A stretch of DNA of 7,597 bases from Tannerella sp. (GTDB lineage: Bacteria > Bacteroidota > Bacteroidia > Bacteroidales > Tannerellaceae). The translations under genes were made by a program, and so were the position numbers. Below, piece by piece: positions 5,577 through 7,597 of the stretch. The first letter of the stretch is position 1. Each line of letters opens with the position of its first letter. The notes under the pieces are model-generated. The model searched no databases. It was not told the origin of the DNA and worked only from the letters and a program-made list of their open reading frames with translations. Location: positions 1 through 7,597 of the forward strand of contig JAITNE010000215.1 in the NCBI GenBank assembly GCA_031290635.1, given 5' to 3'.

Positions 5577-6459
5577 TATCATGCATCCCTCAAGAGGTGA
5601 TAAAAAGGCGCTTGCCTTGCTCTGGAAAGAAATTTTCGGAGACGACGACGCATTTGTCCGTCTCTTTTTCAAACGCATCTATAAGCCTGTCAATACTCTG
5701 ATTATCAAAGATCAGGATAGCATTATCTCAGCCCTGTATATTCTACCTTACAGGGTACAAATCGGCGTCCGTTCATTCCCCTCGGCATATATTTGCGGAG
5801 TCTGCACTCGCCCGTCCGAGCGCGGCAAGGGTTATATGAAAACGCTGATGCAGGCAGCGATGGACGAGATGCGCAGCAAAGGATACGTCCTTGCAACCCT
5901 TATCCCTGCAAGCGAGCGACTGCGTGATTTCTACCGACGTTTCGGCTTCACCCTCCCCCTGAATTATTCCGTCGAAGTATGCAAAAAAAGCAAAGTTTCA
6001 CCTTCTTCCTTCTTCTTGCTCCCTTCGACCTTCAATGCACTCTCGTCGGACGACTGTTTCATATCTAAGGCTTTCGCTTACTTCGACCTCAAGCAACGTC
6101 AACGCGACTGTACTATCCTTCACAAAGCTTCTGATTTCGAGAACATTATACGCGATTTAGCGAACGATGGCGGCGGAGTATGGACGGTGAAAGATGATGA
6201 GGACAACATTCAAGCCATCGCTTTTGCCAAGCCGGTATCAAAGACCCAATGCGAGATAACCGAACTGTTTTCCGACACTTTCCTCTACGAAGATACTCTT
6301 ATCCAACACATTATGAAAGCATTAAAAGTAAAGGAAGCCATAGTGCGTTATCCTTCCAAAAGCGCTGAATCTAAAGTATATAACTACGGTTTAGCCTGCA
6401 TTTTGAATGACAACATCCCTCCTGTCATCGACTTGCATCTCTCTCTGATGCTTGATTAA
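5554..6459 (+). CDS. GNAT family N-acetyltransferase (Eis-like)
   Basis: A protein of about 301 residues with an N-terminal GNAT domain at roughly 15-140. The acetyl-CoA-binding motif A is CTRPSERGKGYMKTLM at 84-99 (the R-G-K-G pyrophosphate loop), followed by LATLIPASERLRDFYRRFGF at 113-132, the typical motif B helix ending in the FYRRFGF strand. The remaining half (about 145-301) is less conserved and resembles the second GNAT-like part of Eis-type enzymes; the length is shorter than full Eis proteins (about 400). The acceptor (amine, peptide or small molecule) cannot be told. Two starts are possible: ATG at 5554, which overlaps the DUF2156 gene by 23 bases, and ATG at 5581, four bases after its stop (292 residues, MHPSRGDKKAL). 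Either fits translational coupling; the later one may be the real start because similarity to the family seems to begin near DKKALALLWKEIF. It ends the gene cluster. Confidence 0.85.
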   Translation: MQPYVADNIMHPSRGDKKALALLWKEIFGDDDAFVRLFFKRIYKPVNTLIIKDQDSIISALYILPYRVQIGVRSFPSAYICGVCTRPSERGKGYMKTLMQAAMDEMRSKGYVLATLIPASERLRDFYRRFGFTLPLNYSVEVCKKSKVSPSSFFLLPSTFNALSSDDCFISKAFAYFDLKQRQRDCTILHKASDFENIIRDLANDGGGVWTVKDDEDNIQAIAFAKPVSKTQCEITELFSDTFLYEDTLIQHIMKALKVKEAIVRYPSKSAESKVYNYGLACILNDNIPPVIDLHLSLMLD

Positions 6460-6483
6460 ATTAGAAATAGTTGTCCGCTCTTT

Positions 6484-6510
6484 CCTCACGAGAAAAATTT
6501 TTTCGTGGGG
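6484..6510 (+). terminator. Strong hairpin after the acetyltransferase gene, possible terminator
   Basis: CCTCACGAGAA pairs with TTTTCGTGGGG, with two G-T pairs, and the A5/T6 centre can extend the stem, leaving a very small loop. It begins 24 bases after the acetyltransferase stop. The T-run is inside the stem instead of after it, so it is not a textbook intrinsic terminator; transcript-end protection or a leader structure are alternatives. A second small stem, TCTTGC/GCAAGA, follows at 6536-6554. Confidence 0.4.
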
Positions 6511-6517
6511 CAAAAGG

Positions 6518-6530
6518 CTGTATAATACAG
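6518..6530. repeat. 13-base perfect palindrome, possible operator
   Basis: CTGTAT-A-ATACAG is a perfect inverted repeat around a central A. It lies 61 bases upstream of the -33 element of the ABC transporter promoter. A YtrA-like GntR repressor often accompanies this type of ABC operon, and its operators are palindromes, but no such regulator is in the window and the position is far upstream, so an operator role is only a guess. Confidence 0.3.
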
Positions 6531-6590
6531 AGAAGTCTTGCTTTATACGCAAGAAAAAAATCGTCCGTGATACATTTTTTTTCGGAAAAA

Positions 6591-6622
6591 TTTGGTGGAT
6601 AAAAATATTATCTCTACTTTTG
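6591..6622 (+). promoter_or_regulatory. Bacteroidota-type promoter for the ABC transporter
   Basis: The -33 TTTG at 6591-6594 and the -7 TACTTTTG (perfect TAnnTTTG) at 6615-6622 are separated by 20 bases. Transcription should start near 6628, giving a leader of about 28 bases. This marks the ATPase gene as the start of a new transcription unit. Confidence 0.75.
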
Positions 6623-6655
6623 CGGTGTATTATTACACTATTATACTAAAACATT

Positions 6656-7510
6656 ATGATTAGAGTAGAAAAAATTTCATTCAAGTACAAGCGGAAGACC
6701 GTCTTTACGGACTTCAACTTGACAGTCGCTGAGGGCAAAGTTTACGGACTCCTTGGCAAGAACGGCGCAGGCAAGTCCACGCTGTTGTATCTGATGACGG
6801 GCTTACTGAAAGCTCGTAAGGGCAAACTGTTCTATAACGACATCGATGTGTCGAAGCGCAAACCGGCGACTTTGAACGACGTCTTTATCGTGCCCGAAGA
6901 GTTTATGCTGCCCTCTATCTCACTTCGAGAGTACCTGAGTATCAACAGTCCTTTCTATCCTCGATTCAGTTCGGAACAGTTGAAGCAGAACCTCAGTCAC
7001 TTTGACCTCGAAGCCGACCACAACATCAATCTCGGCAGCCTCTCAATGGGGCAAAAGAAAAAGGTGTTTATGAGCTTCGCACTCTCGACTAACACGTCTT
7101 TGCTGATAATGGACGAGCCTACTAACGGGCTTGACATTCCCGGCAAAAGCCAGTTTAAAAAGTTTATCGCCTCGAACATGACTGACGAGCGCACAATCAT
7201 CATCTCGACGCATCAGGTGCGGGATATCGAGAAGTTGATTGAGCACGTTATCATCCTGGACAACAGCGATATACTGCTCGACGCTTCGACGGCGGATATC
7301 TGTAGCCGGCTCTATTTCGCCGAAGGGGTCGATCACTATGACCCCGACAAGGCTCTCTATGCCGTTCCCTCGCTCACCGGCTTCAATGTCATTACTACGA
7401 ACGACAACGAAGCTGAGACTGTACTCAACCTCGAAACCCTCTTCAATGCTACGCTGAGTAATACCGGTAGCATCAAAGCTATGTTTAATTCTAAAAACAC
7501 ATCATTATGA
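6656..7510 (+). CDS. ABC transporter ATP-binding protein
   Basis: A 284-residue cytoplasmic ATPase subunit of an ABC transporter. Walker A is GKNGAGKST at 34-42, the signature LSMGQ at 129-133, Walker B LLIMDEP at 149-155 with catalytic glutamate 154, the D-loop NGLD at 157-160, and the switch histidine H186 in ISTHQ. At the Q-loop position the sequence reads FIVPEEF (77-83), with glutamate where glutamine is usual. The C-terminal extension of about 70 residues (from about 215) is poorly conserved. The protein resembles YtrB-like subunits common in Bacteroidales, where partners are ABC-2-type membrane proteins; substrate unknown, probably an exporter. Its stop overlaps the next start by four bases (ATGA), so the two are translationally coupled. 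The ATG at 6656 follows a promoter by about 33 bases, and MIRVEKISFKY is the normal start of the domain. Confidence 0.93.
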   Translation: MIRVEKISFKYKRKTVFTDFNLTVAEGKVYGLLGKNGAGKSTLLYLMTGLLKARKGKLFYNDIDVSKRKPATLNDVFIVPEEFMLPSISLREYLSINSPFYPRFSSEQLKQNLSHFDLEADHNINLGSLSMGQKKKVFMSFALSTNTSLLIMDEPTNGLDIPGKSQFKKFIASNMTDERTIIISTHQVRDIEKLIEHVIILDNSDILLDASTADICSRLYFAEGVDHYDPDKALYAVPSLTGFNVITTNDNEAETVLNLETLFNATLSNTGSIKAMFNSKNTSL

Positions 7511-7597
7511 ACAATACATTTAATATAAGACGTTTTGGGCTTATCGTCCGAAAAGATTGCATTGAGAACTGGAAACGCTACGCGCTGATGTTTCTTA
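7507..7597 (+). CDS. Putative ABC transporter membrane protein, 5' part only
   Basis: The first 30 codons of a gene cut by the window edge, reading MNNTFNIRRFGLIVRKDCIE and then NWKRYALMFL. It begins inside the stop of the ATPase gene (ATGA overlap). The amphipathic, basic N-terminus ending in WKRYALMFL is how ABC-2-type permeases of Bacteroidales begin just before the first membrane helix, and the position after the ATPase fits. The membrane segments themselves lie outside the window, so the assignment rests on this short N-terminus and on context. Confidence 0.75.
   Translation, partial: MNNTFNIRRFGLIVRKDCIENWKRYALMFL

Noticed and set aside
6521..6526. TATAAT as a classical sigma-70 -10 box
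   Set aside because: Bacteroidota primary sigma uses TAnnTTTG; the hexamer is the middle of a palindrome, with no TTGACA partner at the right distance.
6452..6649. 65-codon frame (MIKLEIVVRSFLTRK...) between the acetyltransferase and ABC genes
   Set aside because: It covers hairpins and the promoter, has a low-complexity K/F/I-rich content and no recognisable domain; probably chance.

Overview
The window looks like a chromosomal segment of a Bacteroidota bacterium, most likely of the order Bacteroidales. Three intergenic regions carry a TAnnTTTG -7 element with a TTTG -33 element 18-20 bases upstream, the promoter type of that phylum. Starts lack Shine-Dalgarno sequences and are preceded by A/T-rich stretches. 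The encoded proteins also match Bacteroidales families. Genus cannot be fixed from the sequence.

Layout. Bases 1-364 hold no intact gene. They contain two near-identical 32-base dyad repeats (80-111 and 143-174) and a collapsed minus-strand gene remnant (175-340). Bases 365-2236, minus strand, hold phenylacetate-CoA ligase (paaK) followed by a tandem-ACT protein. The two are separated by a 147-base spacer containing a 28-base tandem repeat. A tRNA-Ser(CGA) lies just upstream of paaK on the same strand. The tRNA promoter and the kbl promoter stand back to back at about 2422-2484. On the plus strand, kbl (glycine C-acetyltransferase), a PHP-type histidinol-phosphatase, a DUF2156 protein and a GNAT acetyltransferase follow with gaps of 37 and 26 bases and then an overlap or a 4-base gap, so they may form one transcription unit. 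A 196-base spacer with hairpins and a good promoter leads to an ABC-transporter ATPase. That gene overlaps by 4 bases the start of its membrane partner, which runs off the right edge.

How the genes fit together. paaK plus ACT is a small aromatic acid module: activation of aryl acetates and probable amino-acid sensing. The indolepyruvate oxidoreductase genes often found with it are not in the window. The kbl unit combines threonine/glycine metabolism, a phosphatase of the histidinol-phosphate class, and two proteins of the GNAT-fold superfamily whose substrates are unknown. The ABC pair is an exporter-like or YtrB-like transporter.

Most of the window is ordinary core genome. I found no convincing new multi-gene system. 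The points most worth a second look are the dyad repeats beside the collapsed gene, the duplicated paaK start, the back-to-back promoters, and the DUF2156/GNAT pair.
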